A model generated the notes under the pieces. It was not told the origin of the DNA and did no database searches. It saw only the letters and a program-made list of their open reading frames with translations. A stretch of DNA of 64,000 nt from Hyphomicrobium album (lineage in GTDB: Bacteria > Pseudomonadota > Alphaproteobacteria > Rhizobiales > Hyphomicrobiaceae), in the NCBI RefSeq assembly GCF_009708035.1, contig NZ_WMBQ01000002.1, forward strand, positions 496,001-560,000, given 5' to 3'. Positions 17,446-26,081 of this stretch are shown in pieces; position 1 is the stretch's first letter, and each line of letters begins with the position of its first letter. Position numbers and translations under genes: made by a program.

Positions 17446-18912
17446 ATGTTCGGTAAGCGTACCAGCGAAGCCGCTCCTCGCCGCGTCGGCCAGTCGACGC
17501 CCCAGGCGGCACCCGCACCTGGACCGAACGAGACGGCCGTACCGACGAGCCGTCAGGCCGTGGTGCCCGTGGCGACGGTCCAGCAGTCGCGCCCGCATTC
17601 GGAAGAGTACTACGACGTCAAGACGACGGTCTTCAACGCGCTCATCGACACGATCGACTTGACGCAGCTCGCCAAGCTGGATGCCGCGTCGGCGCGCGAG
17701 GAAATCCGCGACATCGTCAGCGAGATCATCCAGATCAAGAACGTCGTCATGTCCATCGCCGAGCAGGAGGAGCTGCTCGAGGACATCTGCAACGACGTGC
17801 TCGGCTACGGGCCACTCGAACCGCTGCTCGCCCGCGACGACATCGCCGACATCATGGTCAACGGCGCCAACACCACCTATATCGAGGTCGCCGGCAAAGT
17901 GCAGCGGACGGGTGTCCGCTTTGCCGACAACCTGCAGCTCATGAACATCTGCCAGCGCATCGTCAGCCAGGTGGGCCGGCGCGTCGATGAATCGAGCCCG
18001 ATATGCGACGCGCGCCTACCTGACGGATCGCGCGTCAACGTCATCGCCCCGCCCCTCGCCATCGACGGCCCGGCACTCACCATTCGTAAGTTCAAACGCG
18101 ACCGCCTCAATCTCGAGCAGCTGGCTCGCCTCGGCACCCTGTCGCCCGACGCCAGGAAGATCTTGGAGATCATCGGCCGCGTCCGCTGCAACGTGCTGAT
18201 TTCCGGAGGTACCGGCTCCGGCAAGACGACGCTGCTGAACTGTATCACCGGCTCGATCGAGGACGACGAGCGCATCATCACCTGCGAGGACTCCGCCGAG
18301 CTCCAGCTGCAGCAGCCGCACGTGGTGCGTCTCGAGACAAGACCACCCAACCTCGAGGGCGAGGGCGAGATCAAGATGCGCGATCTTGTCCGCAACTGTC
18401 TGCGTATGCGTCCCGAGCGGATCATCGTCGGTGAGGTGCGCGGACCGGAGGCCTTCGATCTTCTGCAGGCGATGAATACCGGCCACGACGGCTCGATGGG
18501 CACGCTTCACTCCAACTCCCCGCGCGAGGCAATCAGCCGTCTGGAATCGATGATCATGATGGGCGGCTTCCAGCTACCCGTGCACACCATCCGCGAAATG
18601 ATCACCGGCTCGGTCGACGTCATCGTGCAGGTCGCGCGTCTGCGCGACGGCAGCCGCAAGGTGACGCACATCACCGAGGTGCTGGGCATGGAAGGCGACG
18701 TCGTTACCCTGCAGAACCTGATCCTGTTCGACATCAGCGGCGAAGACGCGAACGGGCGCATTCTCGGCCGCCATCGGTCGACCGGCATCGCGCGGCCGCG
18801 GTTCTGGGATCGCGCCGTCTACTACGGACAGGAAGGGAAGCTCGCCGAAGCGCTTGCCTCGTCGGAGGTTCTCGACGAGCACGGCAACCCGCTGGGAGAC
18901 ACCAATGTCTAG
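17446..18912 (+). CDS. cpaF: CpaF/TadA, pilus assembly ATPase
   Basis: Cytoplasmic secretion ATPase that powers Flp pilus extension (and, in characterised systems, retraction). The 488-residue protein has the family N-terminal helical domain, DIMVNGANTTYIEV, Walker A with Lys260 in SGGTGSGKTTLLN, the Asp box ITCEDSAELQLQQPHVVRLETR, Walker B RIIVGEVRGPEAFDLLQAMNTGHDG and the His box SMGTLHSNSP. It starts 9 bases after cpaE and overlaps the tadB start. Confidence 0.96.
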   Translation: MFGKRTSEAAPRRVGQSTPQAAPAPGPNETAVPTSRQAVVPVATVQQSRPHSEEYYDVKTTVFNALIDTIDLTQLAKLDAASAREEIRDIVSEIIQIKNVVMSIAEQEELLEDICNDVLGYGPLEPLLARDDIADIMVNGANTTYIEVAGKVQRTGVRFADNLQLMNICQRIVSQVGRRVDESSPICDARLPDGSRVNVIAPPLAIDGPALTIRKFKRDRLNLEQLARLGTLSPDARKILEIIGRVRCNVLISGGTGSGKTTLLNCITGSIEDDERIITCEDSAELQLQQPHVVRLETRPPNLEGEGEIKMRDLVRNCLRMRPERIIVGEVRGPEAFDLLQAMNTGHDGSMGTLHSNSPREAISRLESMIMMGGFQLPVHTIREMITGSVDVIVQVARLRDGSRKVTHITEVLGMEGDVVTLQNLILFDISGEDANGRILGRHRSTGIARPRFWDRAVYYGQEGKLAEALASSEVLDEHGNPLGDTNV

Positions 18913-19897
18913 CGACCTCGTCGCACTCAGCGCCGCGATGCTGGGGGCGCTAGCGGTGAGCAGCCTCGCCTACGCATTTCTTGCGCCCTACTTTTCGAGC
19001 GATCGCGAGAAGGACACGCGCGTCAAGGGGATCGTCGGGCCCAAGCGCGATGTCACCAGCGTGCTGGAGCAGGCCGCAGCGCGCCGCAAATCAGTGGCCG
19101 AGAACCTCAAGGAGTTCGAGAGCCGGCAGAGGAAAGAAGATAAGGCGTCGCTCCGCCTGCGGTTGGAACGCGCCGGACTCGACATCACGCCGCGCGTCTA
19201 TTGGCTCGCAAGCGTGGTCAGCGGCGCTGTATTCGCCTGCGTCGTCGTGCTCGCGCTGCCACCCAGCGGAACGCGCATGTTCCTCGCGATCGCCGCCGGT
19301 CTCATAGGCGTGTTCGGCGCCCCTCGCTGGTTCGTCAACAAGGCTATCGCCCGGCGCCAGTTGAAATTCCTTACCGAGCTGCCAAACGCGATCGACATCG
19401 TGGTGCGCGGCATGAAATCGGGTCTGCCGCTCAACGAATGTCTGGCGATCATCGGCCGTGAGAGCGAAGAGCCGCTGGGCGGCGAGTTCCGCGAGGTCAT
19501 GGAGGAGCAGCGCGTCGGCGTATCGCTGGGCGAAGCCCTCGAGCGATTGACCAAGCGCATGCCGCTGCCCGAGGTGAAATTCCTGGCGATCGTCGTCTCT
19601 ATTCAGCAGCAGGCGGGTGGCAACCTTTCGGAAGCGTTGAGCAACCTGTCGACGGTGCTGCGTGATCGGTTCCGCCTGAAGATGAAAGTCAAGGCACTCA
19701 GCGCGGAGGCAAAGGCATCCGCCATGGTGCTGGCGTCGCTGCCACCAATGGTGATGTTCATGCTCTACCTGTCCGCCACCGACTACATCGCCGTCCTATT
19801 CGACACACGCACTGGGAACTTCGCGCTGCTGGCGTGCGGGCTTTGGATGCTGATGGGCGTGCTGGTCATGCGGAAGATGGTCAACTTCAAATTCTGA
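18905..19897 (+). CDS. tadB: TadB, inner-membrane platform protein
   Basis: Type II/IV secretion F-domain protein of 330 residues that forms, with TadC, the inner-membrane base on which CpaF acts. There is an N-terminal membrane helix, two central helices around residues 95-140, the T2SSF domain with ELPNAIDIVVRGMKSGLPLNECL and a C-terminal pair of membrane segments. The ATG at 18905 overlaps the last eight bases of cpaF and gives the expected hydrophobic N-terminus. Confidence 0.93.
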   Translation: MSSDLVALSAAMLGALAVSSLAYAFLAPYFSSDREKDTRVKGIVGPKRDVTSVLEQAAARRKSVAENLKEFESRQRKEDKASLRLRLERAGLDITPRVYWLASVVSGAVFACVVVLALPPSGTRMFLAIAAGLIGVFGAPRWFVNKAIARRQLKFLTELPNAIDIVVRGMKSGLPLNECLAIIGRESEEPLGGEFREVMEEQRVGVSLGEALERLTKRMPLPEVKFLAIVVSIQQQAGGNLSEALSNLSTVLRDRFRLKMKVKALSAEAKASAMVLASLPPMVMFMLYLSATDYIAVLFDTRTGNFALLACGLWMLMGVLVMRKMVNFKF

Positions 19898-19931
19898 ACG
19901 GGACGCCGGCCGCGTCATAGGTGCTGTGCCC

Positions 19932-20900
19932 ATGGATTTCATCGAGACGTTCACCAACCCGACCTTTCTCGTCACCATCCTGACGGCGATCTGTGCTTTC
20001 GCGACCGTGCTGACCATCGCGCTGCCGATGCTCGCGCAGGATCGAATGAACCACCGCATGCGCACGATGGCCGTCGAGCGCGACAAGATGCGGGCGGAGC
20101 GCATGACGGAGATGTCACGCGACCGGCAAGGCCGCTTGCGGCAGACACCTGCGGGCTTCATGCAGCAGATCGTCAACGCGTTGAATTTGCGCAAGATGCT
20201 CGATACGGAGGAGTTGCGCGACCGCCTGAAGCGCGCCGGCCTGCGCGGCCAGGCGCCCCTCGTCGCCTTCATGTTCTTCCGTGTCGCGGCGCCGGCGCTC
20301 TTTTTCGTCGCGGCCATGGTCTACATGTTCATCATCGATGACATCGACTATCCGCCGCTGATCAAGTTGATGATGGCCCTCGTAGCAGCTTTCATCGGCT
20401 CGTACGCGCCGAACATCTTCATCGAGAACTTGATCCAGAAGCGCCAGACATCGATCAAGCTGGCTTTCCCGGACGCCCTCGACATGTTGTTGATCTGCGT
20501 CCAATCCGGCATGTCCGTGGAGGCCGCGTTCGGCAAAGTCTCGAAGGAGGTCGCGGGCCAGTCGCTTGAGCTGGCCGAGGAGCTCAGCCTCACCACCGCC
20601 GAGCTCTCCTATTTGCAAGATCGCCGCCAGGCATTCGACAACCTCGGCAAGCGCACAGGCATTCCGGGGGTTCGGGCCGTCACGACCGCCCTGGTGCAGG
20701 CGGAACGCTACGGCACACCCGTCGGCCAGGCGCTGCGTGTCATGGCCAAGGAGAACCGCGATATCCGCCAATCGGACGCCGAGAAGAAGGCCGCGGCGCT
20801 ACCGCCCAAGCTCACCGTGCCGATGGTTCTGTTCTTCTTGCCGGTGCTGTTCGTGATCATCCTGTTCCCGGCAGCCATTCGCTACTGGGAGTGGACCTGA
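19932..20900 (+). CDS. tadC: TadC, inner-membrane platform protein
   Basis: Second F-domain platform protein, 322 residues, partner of TadB. An N-terminal membrane helix, a long charged cytoplasmic loop, two helices (about 115-165), the T2SSF domain FPDALDMLLICVQSGMSVEAAF and a C-terminal helix ending in FPAAIRYWEWT are visible. The ATG at 19932 is chosen; a GTG two codons earlier is possible. It is the last plus-strand gene of the pilus operon, convergent with the tadD-like gene. Confidence 0.93.
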   Translation: MDFIETFTNPTFLVTILTAICAFATVLTIALPMLAQDRMNHRMRTMAVERDKMRAERMTEMSRDRQGRLRQTPAGFMQQIVNALNLRKMLDTEELRDRLKRAGLRGQAPLVAFMFFRVAAPALFFVAAMVYMFIIDDIDYPPLIKLMMALVAAFIGSYAPNIFIENLIQKRQTSIKLAFPDALDMLLICVQSGMSVEAAFGKVSKEVAGQSLELAEELSLTTAELSYLQDRRQAFDNLGKRTGIPGVRAVTTALVQAERYGTPVGQALRVMAKENRDIRQSDAEKKAAALPPKLTVPMVLFFLPVLFVIILFPAAIRYWEWT

Positions 20901-20948
20901 TCCAACGTCGACGGTGCGGGCAGCCGGGTAGCTGCCAGCCCCTCGCCT

Positions 20949-22169
20949 TCAGGGCTTGGCTTGAGCGACGACCGGCGACCAGGCCTGCTGACCGGCGCCC
21001 GACTTTTGCGCGGACTGCTTGGCAGGCTTGGCACCGTTTTTCGGCTCTGGCACAACTTCGTTGGCGCCGTCCTCGTGGACGGCGAACTGCTTTGCCAAAT
21101 CTGCAACCGACATGACCTTCGCTACAGGTTCGGTGGGAGGCGATGCCGGCGCGTCGGTCGAGACGACCCACGCCGTATCGCCAGCGGCTTGCGGGTCGAG
21201 CGGCGCCATATTCTGCGTCTCGGCAACCTTCTCCACCGGCACGGCAGCGAAGACTTGCTCTTCAGCCACGGGCGCCTTGGCCACCTTCGCTTCGGCGATC
21301 CAATCGGCCGGCACCGGATCCGAGTTCGGAACCGACTTCGGATCGAGCATTGTCAACTGTTGCAAGATTTCGGCGTTCTCGGCGGCATTCGTCATCGGCA
21401 TATCGCGGACGGCGACGAGCTTCGCCTCGTCGTATTTGCCCTGCAAGCCGAGCACGAGCGCCAGGTTCTGGCGGATGCGCGGCGAGTTGCCGTCGGTCGC
21501 CGCCGCCCGACGAAGCAGCGATTCCGCCTTGGCCGGTTGGCCGTTCATGGCCTGGGCCAGCGCCAGATTGCTCAGCACCGACGGCTGGTCGGGCGACAGT
21601 GCGAGTGCCTTCTCGAAGAAGGGGATCGCTTCGTCGTAGTTGCCTTCCTTGGCGAGGACGGCACCGCGCGCGGAGACCACCCGCCAATCGGGCCTCCCGG
21701 GATCATCCGCAATGGCGAGGAGCTGCTTGGCGGCCGCAACCTGGTCGAGGTCTAGGGCGAGGCGTCCGTATTCACCGGCCAGCTCGCGGCTTTGGCCGTG
21801 GTAGAGCGCCGCCTGCTGCAATACTGCAAGCGCGCGCCGCTTCTCGCCCATGGCCTTGAGATTGCGCGCATAGTTCAAGGCCGGCACCAGCTCGCGCGGG
21901 CTCTTGGCGTAGGCCTGGCCCCAATAGTCGGTGGCCCGAAGAAGATCGCTGCCAACGCCTCCCTGCGTCTCGGAATTAGCCGGGCCTGCCGTCTGGGTCT
22001 GGGGCGCCCGTCGGGGCGTTTGCTGCCCATTGGTGACGGAGATCAGCTCGCCCGCGGTGCCCGGCTGCATCGACTGGCCGCAAGCGCCCAGCATGAGCGA
22101 GGCAGTGAGCGCAGCGATCGTGCCCCCCCGCCGGAGCCTGCGAGCTGCGGAATGCGATGCGGACGCCAT
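20949..22169 (-). CDS. tadD: TadD-like TPR lipoprotein
   Basis: Tetratricopeptide-repeat lipoprotein of 406 residues, likely the Tad pilotin/assembly factor TadD. The ATG at 22169 has AGGGAGA close upstream, and the signal sequence ends in the lipobox LMLGAC. At least five TPR-like units span about residues 90-260 (for example EAIPFFEKALALSPDQPSVL and QPAKAESLLRRAAATDGNSP). The C-terminal 130 residues are low-complexity, rich in Ala, Pro and Lys. It is on the opposite strand but directly adjoins tadC. Confidence 0.85.
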   Translation of the reverse strand: MASASHSAARRLRRGGTIAALTASLMLGACGQSMQPGTAGELISVTNGQQTPRRAPQTQTAGPANSETQGGVGSDLLRATDYWGQAYAKSPRELVPALNYARNLKAMGEKRRALAVLQQAALYHGQSRELAGEYGRLALDLDQVAAAKQLLAIADDPGRPDWRVVSARGAVLAKEGNYDEAIPFFEKALALSPDQPSVLSNLALAQAMNGQPAKAESLLRRAAATDGNSPRIRQNLALVLGLQGKYDEAKLVAVRDMPMTNAAENAEILQQLTMLDPKSVPNSDPVPADWIAEAKVAKAPVAEEQVFAAVPVEKVAETQNMAPLDPQAAGDTAWVVSTDAPASPPTEPVAKVMSVADLAKQFAVHEDGANEVVPEPKNGAKPAKQSAQKSGAGQQAWSPVVAQAKP

Positions 22170-22262
22170 TTTGTTCTCCCTGATCGGCAAGGCAGAGACG
22201 CGGCGTCAGCCCGAATCTCTGCCCTTTGACCGTCAGGGTGTGGGACACTTCTCAACAAACCC

Positions 22263-22928
22263 TTAACCTTGGCTAACCGCCATTTCGTCTTTGGCGCCTT
22301 CGATCCAGGCGTGCATCTCCGGCATCGCAAAGATCGTATCGACATAGGCGGCAGCGGTGCCGTCGTCGCCGTAGGCCCCTAGATCTGGCACGTAGGTTCT
22401 GAACCGCGATGCGACAGGCGCGTACATGGCATCCGCCGCCGTGAATTCGCCGAACAGGAATGGGCCGCCCTTGCCATAGCCGCGCCGGCATTCCTGCCAG
22501 ATGCCGACGATGCGCCGAACATTGCCGGCAACGTCATCCGGCAGCGGGTCGAGCGGGCTGCGCGCCAAGATCTCCATCGGGCAGGTCGAGCGCAGCGGGA
22601 CGAAGCCCGAGTGCATCTCGGCGGCAACGGAGCGCGCCACGGCCCGCGTCCGCCGGTCGGCTGGCCAAAGGGCCGTCTCGGGGTGCGCGTCCGCCACGTA
22701 TTCGATGATGGCGAGACTGTCCCAGATGGCCAGGTCACCGTCGAGCAGCAGCGGCACCATCCCGGAGGGGCTGTACTTGGCGATAGCGGCTTTGGAATCC
22801 GCCTGCCGCAGACGCACGTTAATCTCCTCGAACGGCACCCCCACGCGGCGCATGGCCAGCCATGGCCGCAGGCTCCAGCTCGACCAATTCTTGTTGCCTA
22901 TCACCAGGCGATATCGATTCGTGGTCAT
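22263..22928 (-). CDS. Glutathione S-transferase family protein
   Basis: Cytosolic GST-fold protein of 221 residues. The N-terminal thioredoxin-like domain reads YRLVIGNKNWSSWSLRPWLAMR, with the SSWSLRPW stretch in the active-site position (Ser likely catalytic), then SGMVPLLLDGDLAIWDSLAIIEYVAD, the glutathione-binding Asp-Ser. A helical C-terminal domain follows (FLFGEFTAADAMYAPVASRF). The ATG at 22928 is preferred over a much longer open frame that overlaps the divergent peptidase gene. The substrate is unknown. Confidence 0.9.
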   Translation of the reverse strand: MTTNRYRLVIGNKNWSSWSLRPWLAMRRVGVPFEEINVRLRQADSKAAIAKYSPSGMVPLLLDGDLAIWDSLAIIEYVADAHPETALWPADRRTRAVARSVAAEMHSGFVPLRSTCPMEILARSPLDPLPDDVAGNVRRIVGIWQECRRGYGKGGPFLFGEFTAADAMYAPVASRFRTYVPDLGAYGDDGTAAAYVDTIFAMPEMHAWIEGAKDEMAVSQG

Positions 22929-23028
22929 GCTCTTGCCTTGCCCTCCGTGATCCTGTCTTGTGCGCCGCGCACCCCACGCCGTTTCATGCCCGATATGCTC
23001 GGGCCATGCCAGCAGCGAGCGTCCGTAC

Positions 23029-24468
23029 ATGAGCGATGAACCGATGAACGCCGCCAAGCCTTCCGTCGATGAGATTCTGCTCAGCGGCGGTGCCGCGGAG
23101 AACGAAATCCCGATCTGGATGCTGGCCAAGGACTCGGCGCTCGACGCATTGCCGCTGTCGGCCGAGCAGCGCAAGTGGGCCGAGGGTGTCGGCTTCAAAG
23201 GAACGGCCAAGCAGCAGACGTTGCTGCCCGGTTCCGACGGCCGCATCGCCGGCGTGCTGTTCGGTCTCGGCGACGGCAGTGCGGGCGAGCCGTCCGGCCC
23301 ATCGGAGCTGCTGATCGGGCAGCTCGCCCAGTCGCTACCCGCAGGCACCTATCGATTGGCGCAGGATCCGCGCGAACCGACGCTGGCCGCGATCGCCTGG
23401 GGTCTCGGGTCCTATCGCTATACGCGCTACAAGACCAAGCGCAATGGAGCGGCACAAGCGGCGGGCCTGCGATTCCCGCAGGGGGCCGACCGCGAGCTCG
23501 CGATCAACACGATCGAGGCGGTGCGGCTCGGGCGCGATCTCATCAACACGCCTGCTTCCGATCTCGGGCCCGCCGAGATCGAGGCTGCCGCCCGTGACCT
23601 GGCCAAGCGCCACGGCGCGCGCATCGAGGTCACCGTCGGCGACGAGCTGCTCGACAAGAACTTCCCTATGATTCACGCCGTCGGCCGTGCCAGCCCGCGC
23701 GCCCCGCGTCTCATCGACCTCAGCTGGGGCCGCGAAGGCGCCCGCACCATCACGCTCATCGGCAAGGGGATCACCTTCGACACCGGCGGCCTCGACATCA
23801 AGCCGTCGAGCGCGATGCTCTTGATGAAGAAGGACATGGGCGGCGCCGCTGCCGTGCTGACGCTGGCGCACATCGTCATGGCGCAGAAGCTCGACGTCCG
23901 CCTGCGCGTCCTCATTCCGACGGCCGAGAACAGCGTATCGGGCGACGCGTTCCGCCCTGGCGACGTCCTCGTCTCGCGCGCCGGCACGACGGTCGAAATT
24001 GGCAACACCGACGCCGAGGGCCGACTCGTGCTTGCCGATGCGATCTCGCTTGCCGACGAGCAGGCGCCGCAGAGCATGTACGTATTCGCCACGCTCACAG
24101 GTGCGGCGCGCGTGGCGCTCGGTCCCGACCTGCCGGCCATGTTTACGAACGACGACGCGTTCGCAACCGAGATGGTCGCCACGGCGGCGAGCGTCGGCGA
24201 TCCCGTTTGGCGTCTGCCGCTCTGGCCCGGCTACGACTGCAAGCTCGACAGCCCCGTGGCCGACATGAACAATGTGTGGGAAGCGCCGTTCGCCGGCTCC
24301 ATCACCGCCGCCCTGTTCCTCAAGCGCTTCGCCAAGCAGGCGCAGCGCTTTGCGCACTTCGACCTGTTCGGCTGGCGGCCGGCCGCCAACGCACTTGGCC
24401 CGCGCGGCGGTGAACCCCAGGTTGCGCGCGCCCTCTACACCGTTCTCGCCAAGGAGCTGTGCCGATGA
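23029..24468 (+). CDS. Leucyl aminopeptidase family (M17) peptidase
   Basis: Two-metal cytosolic exopeptidase of 479 residues. The C-terminal M17 catalytic domain has GKGITFDTGGLDIKPSS (metal-binding Lys and Asp), KKDMGGAA and the family signature NTDAEGRL at residues 326-333. The N-terminal domain is the shorter variable one seen in the PepB-like alphaproteobacterial branch. ATG 23029 is chosen (ATG 23044 is an alternative). The stop overlaps the start of the next gene as ATGA, so it is co-translated with a cell-wall peptidase and could serve in recycling its peptides; that link is inference. Confidence 0.92.
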   Translation: MSDEPMNAAKPSVDEILLSGGAAENEIPIWMLAKDSALDALPLSAEQRKWAEGVGFKGTAKQQTLLPGSDGRIAGVLFGLGDGSAGEPSGPSELLIGQLAQSLPAGTYRLAQDPREPTLAAIAWGLGSYRYTRYKTKRNGAAQAAGLRFPQGADRELAINTIEAVRLGRDLINTPASDLGPAEIEAAARDLAKRHGARIEVTVGDELLDKNFPMIHAVGRASPRAPRLIDLSWGREGARTITLIGKGITFDTGGLDIKPSSAMLLMKKDMGGAAAVLTLAHIVMAQKLDVRLRVLIPTAENSVSGDAFRPGDVLVSRAGTTVEIGNTDAEGRLVLADAISLADEQAPQSMYVFATLTGAARVALGPDLPAMFTNDDAFATEMVATAASVGDPVWRLPLWPGYDCKLDSPVADMNNVWEAPFAGSITAALFLKRFAKQAQRFAHFDLFGWRPAANALGPRGGEPQVARALYTVLAKELCR

Positions 24469-25379
24469 GCGATGCGGATACCGAGACGTCGGCGGCTCCG
24501 CCGCCACCCCCGGCCGCCGGGCTCGACCCGCGGCGCCATGCCTTCCGGCCCGACCTGGCGGCCGAAAGCCTCTACGGCAAGGTGAGCGCGCCGCGCTATG
24601 CCGAGGCCACGCCGGCGCAGGTCGTCCGCGCGTCCGTGCCGCTGCGCCTGCGCCCGTCGCCGACCTGCGGGTTCGAGACCGAGGCACTATTCGGCGAGAC
24701 CGTCGATGTCTACGACATACGCGACGGCTGGGCGTGGGTGCAGCTTACCCGCGATCGCTACGTCGGCTACGTGCCGGCCGACTCGCTGTCGGAGGATATC
24801 GACCCCACGACTCACCGCGTGCGCTCGCTCGGGACGTTCGTCTACCCGGTGCCCGACATCAAGTCGCCGCCCATCATGCACCTCAGCCTCAACTCGGAGC
24901 TGTGCATCGCCAGCGCCGACGAGCGCTTCATGATGCTCAAGGGCGGCGGCTTCGTCGTCACCCGCCATGTCGCCGAGCGGGGCCGTCGGGCACCCGACTT
25001 CGTCGAGCTTGCCGAGCGCTTCATCGGCACGCCTTACCTATGGGGCGGACGCACCCGGCTCGGCATCGACTGTTCGGGGCTCGTCCAGGTGACGCTGGAA
25101 GCTGCCGGCATCGCTGCCCCGCGCGACACCGACATGCAGCAGGCCGAGCTCGGCACCGAGGTGGCGATCCCCGACGTGCTCGATGGCATGCAGCGCGGCG
25201 ACCTCATCTACTGGAAGGGGCACGTCGGCATCATGGCCGACAGCGTCACGCTCGTGCACGCCAACGCGCATCACATGCAGGTGGTGGCCGAAACGCTGCC
25301 GGAGGCCATCGAGCGCATCGCCAAGCTCGGCGCCGAGATCGCCGCCGTGAAGCGGCTGCCGGCGCTATCGGGCAGCTAG
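24465..25379 (+). CDS. NlpC/P60 hydrolase with SH3 domain
   Basis: Cell-wall-type cysteine peptidase of 304 residues. Residues about 50-120 form a bacterial SH3 domain (VPLRLRPSP, DIRDGWAWVQL). A linking SH3-like part follows, then the NlpC/P60 catalytic domain with Cys203 in RLGIDCSGLVQ and the His in WKGHVGIMAD. No signal peptide is evident, and the N-terminus is rich in Pro and Ala. This matches the dipeptidyl-peptidase VI-like group encoded next to M17 peptidases in alphaproteobacteria. Its end overlaps by four bases the stop of a convergent gene. Confidence 0.92.
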   Translation: MSDADTETSAAPPPPPAAGLDPRRHAFRPDLAAESLYGKVSAPRYAEATPAQVVRASVPLRLRPSPTCGFETEALFGETVDVYDIRDGWAWVQLTRDRYVGYVPADSLSEDIDPTTHRVRSLGTFVYPVPDIKSPPIMHLSLNSELCIASADERFMMLKGGGFVVTRHVAERGRRAPDFVELAERFIGTPYLWGGRTRLGIDCSGLVQVTLEAAGIAAPRDTDMQQAELGTEVAIPDVLDGMQRGDLIYWKGHVGIMADSVTLVHANAHHMQVVAETLPEAIERIAKLGAEIAAVKRLPALSGS

Positions 25380-25840
25380 CGGCGGTAGGGGAGGAAGCGG
25401 CGCTCGCGTAGCTCCGTCCCGTCATCGTCGAGCGTTGGCGTCCAGTGCACCTCGCCGCGCGCCTCGCGCCAGACACCCCCGTTCGGCAGCGTCACCAGCG
25501 TCTCCACCGAGCGTTCCAGCCCGGTCAGCCGGCTGATCCAATGCCGGCGCACGACCTTACCGTCGGCCACCGCCTCGGCCATCGGTAAGAACCACTCGAA
25601 CGATTCTATCGGCCGGCTGTCATAGCTTTCCCCGCCAATGTGCAGGTCGTAGCGCTGATCTGCGTGCAGGACGAGCTCGAACGGGCAGCCGCTCGGTACC
25701 TCAGGCGTTACGGCGAGCTTCCAATAGTCGCCCGTCTCGCTTTCCTTGAGACGCGCCGCGTCGGCGATCGACGGCGCCCAATATCGCAGCGCGGTGATCG
25801 TCGTCTGGAGCCGTGCACGAAAGACGTCGTCGGGCAGCAT
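25376..25840 (-). CDS. Conserved hypothetical protein
   Basis: A 154-residue soluble protein without signal peptide or membrane helix. I do not recognise a named family. It is rich in Trp, Arg and Asp/Glu with alternating beta-like stretches such as FELVLHADQRYDLHIGGESYDSRP and GEVHWTPTLDDDGTELRERRF. The codon use is like that of neighbouring genes, and the start at 25840 is the first ATG. The stop overlaps the convergent NlpC/P60 stop by four bases. Two palindromic repeats lie in its upstream region. Confidence 0.7.
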   Translation of the reverse strand: MLPDDVFRARLQTTITALRYWAPSIADAARLKESETGDYWKLAVTPEVPSGCPFELVLHADQRYDLHIGGESYDSRPIESFEWFLPMAEAVADGKVVRRHWISRLTGLERSVETLVTLPNGGVWREARGEVHWTPTLDDDGTELRERRFLPYRR

Positions 25841-25913
25841 AGGTTCGGATTGCCGGATGAGCGATGCCGACTACGATGCCGCAAAAAGGCGCGCGTTCAA
25901 GCGGAATATCTTT

Positions 25914-25991
25914 CTAGTGTGATGATCGAGAAATTCGCCGGCGCTCGCCAGCCGGGATTGTGAGCGAATCTCTCGATCTGAATCACACTAG
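25914..25991. repeat. CTAG-bounded palindromic repeat, copy A
   Basis: A 78-base imperfect palindrome. CTAGTGTGAT at 25914-25923 pairs with ATCACACTAG at 25982-25991; ATCGAGA (25925-25931) with TCTCGAT (25971-25977); ATTCGC (25933-25938) with GCGAAT (25964-25969). The stem continues outside as AATATCT (25905-25911) with AGATATT (25994-26000). The loop holds CGCCAGC, then ten bases, then AGCGAA, a layout shared with copy B. It is probably a small non-autonomous or REP-like element. Confidence 0.8.
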
Positions 25992-26004
25992 CGAGATATT
26001 GATT

Positions 26005-26081
26005 CTAGTGTCCCTGTGATTCCGAAGTTCGCTCAGGACGCCAGCATCGAGGTTCAGCGAACTTCGGAATCGGGACACTAG
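26005..26081. repeat. CTAG-bounded palindromic repeat, copy B
   Basis: A 77-base palindrome 13 bases from copy A. CTAGTGTCCC (26005-26014) pairs with GGGACACTAG (26072-26081), and the 15 bases ATTCCGAAGTTCGCT (26019-26033) pair perfectly with 26056-26070. The loop again has CGCCAGC, ten bases, then AGCGAA. The terminal CTAG contains the stop codon (TAG, minus strand) of the adjacent GST gene. It could also act as a transcription terminator for that gene, although no T-run is obvious. Confidence 0.82.

Noticed and set aside
15382-17598. A 738-codon open frame on the minus strand opposite cpaD and cpaE
   Set aside because: The plus-strand genes are unmistakable Tad components; the antisense product is low-complexity, rich in Arg, His and Gly, as expected from a GC-rich shadow frame.
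20919-20936. Hairpin GGCAGC/GCTGCC between tadC and the tadD-like gene as terminator
   Set aside because: The stem is only six bases and no T-run follows on either strand.
23335-24687. A 450-codon minus-strand frame opposite the M17 peptidase
   Set aside because: Shadow of the peptidase gene, with Arg/Gly/Ala-rich sequence and no motif.
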